NCBI GenBank assembly: GCA_026986785.1
Contig: JALSNW010000015.1
Span: 62,001 to 126,000 of the forward strand
Source of the DNA: Deltaproteobacteria bacterium
GTDB taxonomy: Bacteria > Desulfobacterota > Dissulfuribacteria > Dissulfuribacterales > QOAL01
Direction of reading: 5' to 3'
Length of the DNA: 64,000 nt
Below are positions 54,989 to 63,221 of the stretch, piece by piece. Under the pieces are notes generated by a model. It ran no database searches. It was not told the origin of the DNA and saw only the letters and a list, made by a program, of their open reading frames with translations. A program made the position numbers and the translations under genes. Numbering within the stretch: the first letter of the stretch is position 1; each line of letters starts with the position of its first letter.

Positions 54989-55072
54989 CAAATGGCCTTT
55001 TCCCATGTTGGCGTATTGACGTGCGAAGGGGTGTCGAAGACCAGCAACTCTTGGCTGGCCAAAGGAGATTTT

Positions 55073-55273
55073 ATGGCAAGACAGGTTTTTATTAACAAGG
55101 TCAAGTGCAAGGGATGTGGCAGTTGCGAGGAAGTCCTTCCAAGGGCATTCAAGATGGACGAAGATTTTGAAAAGGCCGAGTTTATTGGGGATGGAGAAGA
55201 GATAGATCAAGAAGTACTGGAGAGTGCAGCTGCCATTTGTCCCACAAAGTGCATTGAAATAGACGGTGATTAA
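55073..55273 (+). CDS. Small ferredoxin, one [4Fe-4S] cluster
   Basis: 66 residues. Ligands are CKGCGSC and ICPTKCI, i.e. three Cys plus a distal Cys-Pro; the second set lacks a full motif, so one cluster is expected. It probably feeds electrons to the sulfite reductase encoded 15 bp downstream. I use the ATG at 55073 with AGGAGA 6 bp ahead; the longer frame begins at the promoter. Confidence 0.92.
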   Translation: MARQVFINKVKCKGCGSCEEVLPRAFKMDEDFEKAEFIGDGEEIDQEVLESAAAICPTKCIEIDGD

Positions 55274-55288
55274 GCAGTAGGGCAAGCC

Positions 55289-55945
55289 ATGTTGAAAGAT
55301 GGTGAAAAGGGGGCGGTAATCCAGAGGGACAAGAAGACCTATGCCATTGTGCCCCACATAGCTCTGGGGCTCGTAACCCCTTCCCAATTGAGAAAGATAG
55401 CAGACGTAGCTGAGAGATACGGCGCTGCCTTGAAAATAACCAGTGCCCAGCGTATTGCCATTGTCGGCCTAGAGGAGAAAGACATCGATCCCATCTGGGC
55501 AGAGCTTGGGATGGATCCAGGGGCTGCATTGGGCCTGTGTGTCAGGAGTGTCAAGGCATGCCCTGGCACAACTTTTTGTAGGTTGGCAAAGGGAGATGCC
55601 ATAGGCCTTGGCACGGAACTTGATCGGAGATATCACGGGATGAAATTGCCCTGGAAATTCAAGATGGCTGTTTCAGGATGTGCAAATCAGTGTGCGGAAA
55701 ATTGTATCAAGGACCTTGGATTTTATGCCAAAAGTGGTGGATGGATTGCAACTGTAGGCGGAAATGGCGGTTCTAGACCTCTCCTTGCAAGGCAGTTGGT
55801 AGCGGGGTTGAGTTACCAGGATGCCCTTGAGCTTGCCGAAAGGGTTATTGGATATTTTGATGCAAACGCCAGAAAGACCGAGCGCCTCGGTAGGCTCATA
55901 AACAGGGTTGGATTCCAGGAATTCAAGGATGCAGTACTTCCCTGA
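55289..55945 (+). CDS. Small assimilatory-type sulfite reductase (siroheme, [4Fe-4S])
   Basis: 218 residues, one half-size nitrite/sulfite reductase module: a ferredoxin-like half domain (GLVTPSQLRKIADVAERYG) and the cluster/siroheme motif CPGTTFC with CANQCAENC. The length and layout match the low-spin assimilatory-type sulfite reductase of Desulfovibrio (about 218 aa). It reduces sulfite or a related oxyanion by six electrons. A dissimilatory DsrAB is not in this window. A ferredoxin precedes it. Confidence 0.92.
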   Translation: MLKDGEKGAVIQRDKKTYAIVPHIALGLVTPSQLRKIADVAERYGAALKITSAQRIAIVGLEEKDIDPIWAELGMDPGAALGLCVRSVKACPGTTFCRLAKGDAIGLGTELDRRYHGMKLPWKFKMAVSGCANQCAENCIKDLGFYAKSGGWIATVGGNGGSRPLLARQLVAGLSYQDALELAERVIGYFDANARKTERLGRLINRVGFQEFKDAVLP

Positions 55946-55972
55946 AACAGGTATAGACATGGATGAGTAAAA

Positions 55973-56794
55973 ATGGCTGAAAAAACAGTTGACCACGAAG
56001 GGCAGGGCATGATTCGAGGCCTGAATTGGCTTGGGAGGAAAACCCTCGACATCATAGGAGAGCTTGGGGCCCTGGCCATCTTTTTCTGCTACGGTATCAT
56101 CTTGATATTTTCCCTGCCGTTCCAGTTCAGGAAGATAATACAACAGGTCTATTTCATAGGGGTGAAGTCCTTTCTGATAATCAGTCTCATTGGACTGTTT
56201 ACAGGGATGGTGTTGGGTCTTCAAGGTTATTACACCCTTGTCAAGTTCGGGGCTGAGGGGATGCTCGGTGCTGCTGTTGCCCTTTCCCTCATAAGAGAGC
56301 TCGGACCTGTGCTCACAGCCCTCATGGTCATTGGCAGGGCAGGTTCTTCAATTGCTGCCGAGATAGGCATCATGCGCATATCAGAGCAGATAGACGCCCT
56401 GGACACCATGGACATCAACCCTATGCGCTATCTCGTTAGCCCAAGGATGGCGGCCTCTGTAATCGTGTTTCCAATGCTGACTGCCCTTTTTGATGTCATA
56501 GGCATCTTTGGGGGATTTCTGACCGGGGTTCTTCTCCTTGGTATCAATTCTGGGATATATTTCAATAGGATTTACGATAGTGTTGTGTTAAAGGATGTCA
56601 CTGGCGGGTTCCTCAAGAGCCTTGCCTTTGCCTTGATAGTTTCCACGATATGTTGCTATCAGGGCTATTTTACCCATATGAGGTCTGAAGGCTTTGGTGC
56701 CAGGGGCGTCAGCCTTGCAACCACTTCTGCCGTGGTGATTTCTTGTGTGCTTGTCCTTGTACTCGACTATGTTCTCACTTCATTCCTCCTGTGA
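55973..56794 (+). CDS. mlaE: Mla-type ABC permease MlaE
   Basis: 273 residues, about five to six helices. LVKFGAEGMLGAAVALSLIRELGPVLTALMVIGRAGSSIAAEIG (about 93-136) and QIDALDTMDINPMRYLV are MlaE signatures. With MlaF, MlaD and MlaC it moves phospholipid between inner and outer membranes. No mlaB (STAS) or mlaA gene is here. Confidence 0.95.
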   Translation: MAEKTVDHEGQGMIRGLNWLGRKTLDIIGELGALAIFFCYGIILIFSLPFQFRKIIQQVYFIGVKSFLIISLIGLFTGMVLGLQGYYTLVKFGAEGMLGAAVALSLIRELGPVLTALMVIGRAGSSIAAEIGIMRISEQIDALDTMDINPMRYLVSPRMAASVIVFPMLTALFDVIGIFGGFLTGVLLLGINSGIYFNRIYDSVVLKDVTGGFLKSLAFALIVSTICCYQGYFTHMRSEGFGARGVSLATTSAVVISCVLVLVLDYVLTSFLL

Positions 56795-56799
56795 AAGAC

Positions 56800-58035
56800 A
56801 TGAATGAGCCCTTTATAGAATTTAAGGACGTTTCCAAGAGCTTTGGCAGTCTCAAGGTGCTGGACAAGGCCAATCTTGCCATTTATCAAGGTGAGATAAC
56901 GGCCATCATAGGGAAGAGCGGTGCAGGCAAAAGCGTTCTCTTGAAACATATCATAGGCCTTCTCAAGCCAGATTCGGGACAGATACTCGTGAGGGGAAAG
57001 CCTCTCAGCCAATTTACCAAGGCAGAGTGGAGACATTTCAAACGATCCCTCAGCTACATGTTTCAGAACAATGCCCTCTTCGATTCCCTGACGATCTTTG
57101 AAAATATTGCCCTCCCCCTTGTTGAACGAACCAAGATGTCTGCTGCTGAGATCAGGAAGAGGGTGATGTTTCGCATAGAACAATTCGAACTGGGAGACGT
57201 AGAGGGGAAATACCCGTCCCAGATCTCAGGAGGGATGCAAAAGAGGGTAGCCCTTGCAAGGGCAGTGGTCACCGAGCCTACAATGATCCTTTTCGACGAA
57301 CCCACCACTGGCCTAGACCCTTTGAGAAAAAACGCAGTGCTCAATATGGTGGCCCACTATCAGAGGGAGATCGGCTTTACAGGGGTGATGGTGAGCCATG
57401 ATATACCCGATGTCTTTTTTATCAGTAACAGGGTTGCCATAATAGAGAATAAAAAGATCGCCTTTCAGGGTACACCCCTTGAGCTTGAACAATCGGACGA
57501 CGAGGTGGTATGGCAGTTCATACATGGCCAGGAGGTGTTGCAAGATCAGCTTACCGGTCTTCACTCCAAATTCGAGGTGGAAAGGGCCCTCAAGCAGGAA
57601 CTCGACAGGATAGGCAGGTTTCAGGATGTCTTCTCCGTAGTCCTTTTTTCTGTGGATAGCCTGGAGCAGATCAGGGAAAAGGTTGGATATATCGCTGCCC
57701 AGAGGATATTTCAGTGCCTGGGTATGACCCTCAGAGAGAATCTTGGTACAGCAGGTTATGCCGCCAGGTTTGGCCCAGAAGAGATCCTGACGGTTATTCC
57801 CCAGGCAGATGCGACCAGGGCTGATTTGATAATAAAGGAGATCATCACTGAGTGTTCACGGCAAGAGCTGATGAACCCTGAAAGCTACAGGAAGGTCTGT
57901 CTGGATTTTGCCATAAAGGCCGGGATTGTTGAGGTTCGAAAGAAGATGAGATTGGAGGAGGTCATCTCCTTGGCGAGAAAGAGCCAGAAGGTCATTGCAA
58001 AACTCGAGTGCGATAAAGGACGAGGACCAGTATGA
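56800..58035 (+). CDS. mlaF: MlaF ATPase fused to a degenerate GGDEF-like domain
   Basis: 411 residues against about 270 for MlaF. Residues 1-245 are a full ABC ATPase: GKSGAGKS, SGGMQKR, ILFDEPTTGLDP and HDIPD. Residues about 249-350 follow the GGDEF pattern: DQLTGLHSKFEVERAL, then FSVVLFSVDSLEQIRE where the metal Asp-x-Asp is Ser-x-Asp, then ARFGPEEILTVIP at the active-site loop. Both changes argue against cyclase activity, so a regulatory or scaffold role is likely (inference). The start is the ATG at 56800; the longer frame overlaps mlaE. It overlaps mlaD by 4 bp. Confidence 0.9.
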   Translation: MNEPFIEFKDVSKSFGSLKVLDKANLAIYQGEITAIIGKSGAGKSVLLKHIIGLLKPDSGQILVRGKPLSQFTKAEWRHFKRSLSYMFQNNALFDSLTIFENIALPLVERTKMSAAEIRKRVMFRIEQFELGDVEGKYPSQISGGMQKRVALARAVVTEPTMILFDEPTTGLDPLRKNAVLNMVAHYQREIGFTGVMVSHDIPDVFFISNRVAIIENKKIAFQGTPLELEQSDDEVVWQFIHGQEVLQDQLTGLHSKFEVERALKQELDRIGRFQDVFSVVLFSVDSLEQIREKVGYIAAQRIFQCLGMTLRENLGTAGYAARFGPEEILTVIPQADATRADLIIKEIITECSRQELMNPESYRKVCLDFAIKAGIVEVRKKMRLEEVISLARKSQKVIAKLECDKGRGPV

Positions 58036-58481
58036 AGAAATATTCACAAGAGACATTAGTCGGTATATTTGTCCTGATAGGGATATTGTGTGTGGGCTAT
58101 CTCACTATCAAGCTTGGCAAGATGGAGCTGATAGGAGGTGATTTCTACAATATAATTGCGAAATTCGATTCTGTGGCAGGTCTGAAGCCTGACAGCAGTG
58201 TGCAGATGGCAGGTGTCGAGATCGGTAGAGTTACCAAGATCGATCTGGATACAAAGGATTTTGTGGCAGTGGTCACCATGAAGATCCACAAGGGGGTGCC
58301 CATACAGGAGGATGCAATAGCATCCGTAAAGACCAGTGGCCTCATCGGAGACAAGTATATCAGCATCCAGCCCGGTGGCTCAGAAGAACTTCTGAAACCA
58401 GGTGGTGTGATCACAGAGACCGAATCTGCGGTTGACATAGAGAGCCTTATCAGTAAATACGTGTTCGGCAATGTCAAGTAA
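58032..58481 (+). CDS. mlaD: MCE-domain protein MlaD
   Basis: 149 residues. One N-terminal membrane helix (ETLVGIFVLIGILCVGYLTIKLG) and a single MCE domain with GLKPDSSVQMAGVEIGRVTKIDL and IGDKYISIQPGG. It forms the periplasmic hexamer ring on MlaE. The ATG overlaps the mlaF stop (ATGA). Confidence 0.95.
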   Translation: MKKYSQETLVGIFVLIGILCVGYLTIKLGKMELIGGDFYNIIAKFDSVAGLKPDSSVQMAGVEIGRVTKIDLDTKDFVAVVTMKIHKGVPIQEDAIASVKTSGLIGDKYISIQPGGSEELLKPGGVITETESAVDIESLISKYVFGNVK

Positions 58482-58596
58482 TATCAAGGCGAACCAGATC
58501 TGTTCGATATCTTGTAATGCATGATTTGAAATAATGGCTATGAATCTATCACGTGCAGGGCTCACATTCCTGTTCACGATATTTAGGAGGCGAGAT

Positions 58597-59241
58597 ATGA
58601 ATCTGATTAGAGGCAGGCTTGGATTTTCTCTGGCCATTTTTTTGTTCACCCTGTTTTCCCTCTATTGTCCAATACAGGTGGATGCTGGAGTTACTTCTGG
58701 AGGCATCACCCCTCGCCAGGAGGTGGAACGACTGGTCAATCAGGTATTGGACGTCCTAAAGGATCCGAGATATAAAGGAGATGCCCACAAGGAAGAACGC
58801 CGCCAGAAGCTCAGGGCGCTTGTCAATCAGATATTCGACTTCAACGACATATCGAGACGGGTGCTTGGAAGATATGTCAGGCGTTTTTCAAAGGAACAGT
58901 TCAAGGAATTCAAATACCTGTTCTCAAGGCTCTTGGAAAAGATCTATCTTACCAAGATAGAACACTACTCTGGTGAGAAGGTAGTCTTCGAGCAGGAAAA
59001 GATGCTTACCCCTACCAAGGCCTCTGTCCTTACCAAGATCATCAAAAACGACCAGGAGATCCCAGTGGAATATCGTCTTGTCAAAAGGGATGGGAAGTGG
59101 ATAGGATATGACGTGGTGATAGAGGGCGTAAGCCTCGTAAAGAACTACAGGAGCCAGTTTTACGAGATCCTGCATAACAAAAAGCCAGAGGATCTGCTGA
59201 AGATAATGAGAAAAAAGGTGAAGAGTCTTCCAGACAAGTAA
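58597..59241 (+). CDS. mlaC: Periplasmic phospholipid carrier MlaC
   Basis: 214 residues. The signal peptide is FSLAIFLFTLFSLYCPIQVDA. The mature part has the MlaC/Tol-Ttg2 pattern FDFNDISRRVLGRYVRRFSKEQFKEFKYLFSRLL (about 77-110), VEYRLVKRDGKWIGYDVVIEGVSLVKNYRSQF and YEILHNKK. GGAGG 8 bp upstream favours the ATG at 58597 over the ATG at 58534. Confidence 0.94.
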   Translation: MNLIRGRLGFSLAIFLFTLFSLYCPIQVDAGVTSGGITPRQEVERLVNQVLDVLKDPRYKGDAHKEERRQKLRALVNQIFDFNDISRRVLGRYVRRFSKEQFKEFKYLFSRLLEKIYLTKIEHYSGEKVVFEQEKMLTPTKASVLTKIIKNDQEIPVEYRLVKRDGKWIGYDVVIEGVSLVKNYRSQFYEILHNKKPEDLLKIMRKKVKSLPDK

Positions 59242-59289
59242 TGGTTGGCGTTTTTGCCCATATTGGCATTGGCCCAAAACAGGGCCCTT

Positions 59290-59398
59290 GTCCCAGATTG
59301 GCCTTCACTTTTAGGTGAAAATACAATGGAATCGAATTCATACTGACCATATGATCATTCAAAGGAATTACTCTTTCCAGGCGTGTGAATAATCTGGG
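59290..59398 (+). repeat. Dispersed TIR repeat, copy G (long form, short left arm)
   Basis: It holds GTCCCAGATT, GGTGAAAATACAATGGAATC, CATATGATCATTCAAAGG and GGCGTGTGAATAATCTGGGT. The left arm is cut to its outer 10 bp. It lies between mlaC and pgi. Confidence 0.75.
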
Positions 59399-59494
59399 TT
59401 TATATGGGGAGTGCCTGATGCAAGAGAAAAGATCATGCCCGGCCTTTGAAGTACAAGCTGGGTCGAATAAAATCCAGGGAGGGAGGGGGAAGAA

Positions 59495-61174
59495 GTGATA
59501 ACCAGACCTTACAAGCTTTCTCAAGAAGAGAAGCAGGTTTTGTTGGAACGTTTCTGGCAAAAGGACCCGTCACTGTGGTCTGAATCAGAGGATGATTACC
59601 CGTCCATAGTCAATAGGTTGGGTTGGCTGGACGTGATGTCGAGGATCCAGCCTAAGTTACCAGAGATCAAAGAGTTTGGCCTCACCATAAAGAATGAAGG
59701 GTTTGAGCGTGTATGCCTCATTGGCATGGGAGGATCGAGCCTGTTCGCACTGGTCCTGTCAGAGGTCTTTGGGCCCCGGGAGGGATTTCCACCACTTGTG
59801 GTATTGGATACCACTGATCCTCAAGAGGTGGAAAAGGTGGAGAATATGGGGCTTGAAAAGACCTTTTTCATAGTATCCAGCAAGTCTGGCACCACCACGG
59901 AGGTGAAGGCCCTTTTCAATTTCTTCTGGGACAAGATGAATTCACTTTCCCAGGAACCTGGCAGGCATTTTGCAGCAATCACGGACCCTGGTACCCCGTT
60001 GGAGAAACTGGCAGACGAAAGGGGTTTTGTGCGCTGTTTCCTCAACTTCCCAGACATAGGGGGTAGATATTCTGCCCTTTCATATTTTGGTCTCATACCC
60101 GCTGCCATCCTTGGAGTCGATATAGACGAGCTTGTGGAGAGGGCCTCTGATATGGCGAGAAGATGTGGCCCAAAGGTGCCTGTTGAGGAAAATCCCGGAT
60201 ATCTCCTTGGGGAGTTTCTTGGAGAGAATGGGGGCCAGAGCAGGGACAAACTCACCCTCCTCATGGACAAGCCGGTCAGGCCTTTTGCCCTTTGGCTTGA
60301 ACAGCTCATTGCTGAGAGCAGCGGTAAGGATACCTTGGGCCTTGTCCCAATAGTTGGAGAATCCACTGGCATTCCAGGTTTTTATGGCGGTGAGAGGATA
60401 TTCGTGTATACCAGGATGAAGTATACTTCGACAGAGCAGTCCTTGGATGCCTTTGTCAATGAACTCAAGGAGGCAGACTTCCCTATCTACCGCCTTGAAC
60501 TGGATGATCTCTACGACATTGGCTCCATGGTATTTCTCTGGGAGATGGCCACTGCCCTTGCATGCCATTTCATAGGTGTCAACGCATTCAATGAGCCTGA
60601 TGTCCAAGTGGCAAAGGAGATGACAAGGCTCACCATTGAACAGTACAAGAAGGAAGGCAAGATGCCTGTTTCATTCTGGGTGGATCCACAGAGCCAGATC
60701 AACTTTCGCGCCTCTTCTGCTCTGGCTGTTTCCATGAAAGGCCTTGCCAGAACCCTCAGGGATATCTTCCAGGTCCTTCCCACCTGGGGTTACATGGGTT
60801 TCTTGTCATATCTGCCCTATGATCCCGTGGTTGATGAAGTGGTCAGTGAGATGCGTCACCTGGTGCGTCAAGAAAGGGGTTGTGCAACAGTAGCTGGTTA
60901 TGGGCCACGTTATCTCCATTCCAGTGGCCAGTTACACAAGGGGGGGCCTATATCTGCTGGATTCATAATATTCACAAGGAAAAGGTCCAAGGACTACGAG
61001 CCAGTGCCTGGTTTTGATATGTCGTTTTGGCATATCCAGTTTGCCCAGGCCATTGGGGATTTCGAGGCCCTCAACCATATCAATAGGAGGGTGGTGCATG
61101 TCCATCTCCCCTCGGACTACAGGCTGGGGCTCAGAAGTTTCAGCAAGGTGCTTGCCAGGGCAGCCAGATTGTAG
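59495..61174 (+). CDS. pgi: Glucose-6-phosphate isomerase
   Basis: 559 residues. The first SIS-like region is LIGMGGSSLFALVLSE with SSKSGTTTEV (sugar-phosphate Ser/Thr loop). The second signature is GGRYSALSYFGLIPAAILG, and ESTGIPGFYGGERIFV and GGPISAGFIIF follow. The form resembles the Pgi half of transaldolase-Pgi fusion proteins. The GTG start (59495) has GGGAGGGGG ahead. It interconverts glucose- and fructose-6-phosphate. Confidence 0.92.
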   Translation: MITRPYKLSQEEKQVLLERFWQKDPSLWSESEDDYPSIVNRLGWLDVMSRIQPKLPEIKEFGLTIKNEGFERVCLIGMGGSSLFALVLSEVFGPREGFPPLVVLDTTDPQEVEKVENMGLEKTFFIVSSKSGTTTEVKALFNFFWDKMNSLSQEPGRHFAAITDPGTPLEKLADERGFVRCFLNFPDIGGRYSALSYFGLIPAAILGVDIDELVERASDMARRCGPKVPVEENPGYLLGEFLGENGGQSRDKLTLLMDKPVRPFALWLEQLIAESSGKDTLGLVPIVGESTGIPGFYGGERIFVYTRMKYTSTEQSLDAFVNELKEADFPIYRLELDDLYDIGSMVFLWEMATALACHFIGVNAFNEPDVQVAKEMTRLTIEQYKKEGKMPVSFWVDPQSQINFRASSALAVSMKGLARTLRDIFQVLPTWGYMGFLSYLPYDPVVDEVVSEMRHLVRQERGCATVAGYGPRYLHSSGQLHKGGPISAGFIIFTRKRSKDYEPVPGFDMSFWHIQFAQAIGDFEALNHINRRVVHVHLPSDYRLGLRSFSKVLARAARL

Positions 61175-61219
61175 GAAATGGCGAGCTCCTGCTCTATCTA
61201 CCTGGGCTGATACTGCTTG

Positions 61220-62236
61220 ATGATCACCAAAAAGGTTGTAGTCATTTCAGCCCTCCTGGTCTTGTTGTGGGCTACTGGCATAGCTGGTTACATGTTGATA
61301 GAGGGTTGGGGCCTACTCGATGCAGTATACATGACTGCAATCTCCCTTAGCACAGTAGGCTTCAAAGAGGTTCACCCCTTGACAGAGCAGGGTAGGGTCT
61401 TCACCATATTGCTCATTACCCTTGGTGTAGGCCTGTTCTTTTATGCTATAGGTTCCCTGGCCGAGGGGCTGATAGAGGGACATCTCAAGGGGCTTATAGG
61501 CAGGAGACGGATGCTTAAAAAGATCTCCAGATTGGAAAGACACTATATAGTCTGCGGTTATGGCCGCCTCGGTAGGGTGATATGTCACGAGCTTCAGTTG
61601 CGGAACAAGCCCCTGGTGGTCGTGGATAATAAACAGAGTGCTGTTCAGCGGGCCGAAAAGAGGCAGCTTCTCTGGGTACTCGGTGATGCCACTGTTGACA
61701 ATGTCCTCGAGAGTGCGGGGATAAAACGGGCCAAGGGGCTAATTAGTGTCCTTGGCACTGATGCAGCCAATGTGTATATAACTATTTCAGCCAAATTCTT
61801 GAATCCCCGTGTTACCATTGTAACAAGGGCAGAGAATGAAAATGCTGAGAAAAAGATGTTCCAAGTAGGGGCCACCAAGGTGATAAGCCCCTACAAGATA
61901 GGCGCTTCGCGTATGGCACTTGCGGTTTTGAAGCCAACACTTACAGAATTCTTGGATCTTGCCAGCCATTCTGTGGGATTCGACCTGGATATTGAACAGA
62001 TAGAGATAGTGGCTGGCTCCGAATTGGACGGAAAGGCCCTCAAGGATATCTCCCTAAGGGAGAGGACAGGGGTTACAGTTATTGCCATCAAGAAAAGGGG
62101 TGGTGAGATGTCTCTACAGCTTCGTCCCGAAGAGCCCCTGGCGCCAGGAGACGTGATTGTGGCCCTTGGCAGTAGAGCCGGTATTCAAAAGGTCTTTCAA
62201 ATGGCAGGGCACAGGGAATTACCAGAAGAGTTTTGA
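61220..62236 (+). CDS. Two-helix K+ channel-like protein with RCK (TrkA-N/TrkA-C) domains
   Basis: 338 residues. Two helices flank a pore loop (YMTAISLSTVGFKEVHPLTEQG), then an RCK domain (YIVCGYGRLGRVICHEL, Rossmann GxGxxG) and TrkA-C. The selectivity filter reads TVGFK instead of TVGYG; the layout is otherwise MthK-like. It may pass K+ or be a non-selective or regulatory channel. The ATG at 61220 follows an in-frame TTG; no strong binding site is visible. Confidence 0.9.
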   Translation: MITKKVVVISALLVLLWATGIAGYMLIEGWGLLDAVYMTAISLSTVGFKEVHPLTEQGRVFTILLITLGVGLFFYAIGSLAEGLIEGHLKGLIGRRRMLKKISRLERHYIVCGYGRLGRVICHELQLRNKPLVVVDNKQSAVQRAEKRQLLWVLGDATVDNVLESAGIKRAKGLISVLGTDAANVYITISAKFLNPRVTIVTRAENENAEKKMFQVGATKVISPYKIGASRMALAVLKPTLTEFLDLASHSVGFDLDIEQIEIVAGSELDGKALKDISLRERTGVTVIAIKKRGGEMSLQLRPEEPLAPGDVIVALGSRAGIQKVFQMAGHRELPEEF

Positions 62237-62330
62237 GTTCGAAATGTTTTGTATCTAATTTTTTTATGTCATGGTATATTCTTTTTGATCCAGGATAAAG
62301 ATTATTCTCTTAGATTGAAAGGAGGACTAA

Positions 62331-62516
62331 ATGGATCCTGATTATTTTATGGAAGGTATTTTGAGAGAGCTTCAAGTTGCACTTGAAGGCATGGAAAATG
62401 CAGATTCTGTCCAGGAAAAGAAGGAATACAGCCAGATTATCAGAAATCTCAGTCAAAGCATGGGGATCTTTTTTGAGATGGCCTCGGATTTTGTCGATTT
62501 TGAAGAGGAAATATAA
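62331..62516 (+). CDS. Small acidic protein, 61 aa, unknown
   Basis: 61 residues, with AAAGGAGG 5 bp before the ATG, one of the best binding sites in the window. The sequence is acidic and helical (MDPDYFMEGILRELQVALEG, then SQIIRNLSQSMGIFFEMASD). I recognise no family. It precedes a methyltransferase gene by 26 bp on the same strand. Confidence 0.75.
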   Translation: MDPDYFMEGILRELQVALEGMENADSVQEKKEYSQIIRNLSQSMGIFFEMASDFVDFEEEI

Positions 62517-62542
62517 GGGATACACAAGGTATAGGATAGTCA

Positions 62543-63202
62543 ATGAGAGTGTGGCGTCGGCGCTACTATGACCTATTTTCCCTGATATACGATGTCATAA
62601 TTGCACTTCATAGTCGGGATAAAAGTGCAAGGCTGAGAAGATTCCTTCTGGAAAAGGCTGGCCTTATCCAAGGCCAGCGGCTGCTCGACATCTGTACTGG
62701 CACCGGAGCTGTTGCCCTTAGGGCAGGAAGGCTTCTGGGGGGAGCTGGTCTTGCAGTCGGTGTGGATTTTTCCTGGGGCATGTTGAAGAAGGCCAGCCAG
62801 AAGGCATGGGAAAACAATGTACAGGCCAACTTTGTGCTTGCAGACGTATCACGGCTTCCCTTTCAAAATGCCCGCTTCGACGTGGTGACCTGTTCTCACG
62901 CCATGTATGAACTAGATCCTGCCACGAGGCAGGCCGCCTTGTTGGAGGTCAGAAGAGTGCTGGTGCCTGGAGGGGTGTTTATAATGATGGAACACATGGA
63001 GCCATCAAATCCCCTAATACGTCTCCTTTACAATATCAGGTTGGCCTCCATGGGGTCGTCAGAGAATAAGGAATTTGCCAGGGATGAAAGGCCATTTCTC
63101 AGCCAGTATTTCGACGATGTGGTGCTGGAGGTGGCACCAGGAGGCAGATCAAAGATCATCCGCGGCATTTCACCGCCTCGAGACAGTGAAAACATGTCAT
63201 GA
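62543..63202 (+). CDS. Class I SAM-dependent methyltransferase
   Basis: 219 residues. Motif I is LLDICTGTGAVALRAG, motif II VGVDFSWGML, and the acidic loop VLADVSRLPFQNARFDVVTC. It looks like the UbiE/Methyltransf_11 type; EHMEPSNPLIRLLYNIRL near the end resembles quinone or lipid methyltransferases. The substrate is unknown. A bona fide menG/ubiE lies at 42.4 kb. Confidence 0.88.
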   Translation: MRVWRRRYYDLFSLIYDVIIALHSRDKSARLRRFLLEKAGLIQGQRLLDICTGTGAVALRAGRLLGGAGLAVGVDFSWGMLKKASQKAWENNVQANFVLADVSRLPFQNARFDVVTCSHAMYELDPATRQAALLEVRRVLVPGGVFIMMEHMEPSNPLIRLLYNIRLASMGSSENKEFARDERPFLSQYFDDVVLEVAPGGRSKIIRGISPPRDSENMS

Positions 63203-63221
63203 CTCCAGTCTGTGTCCCCTT

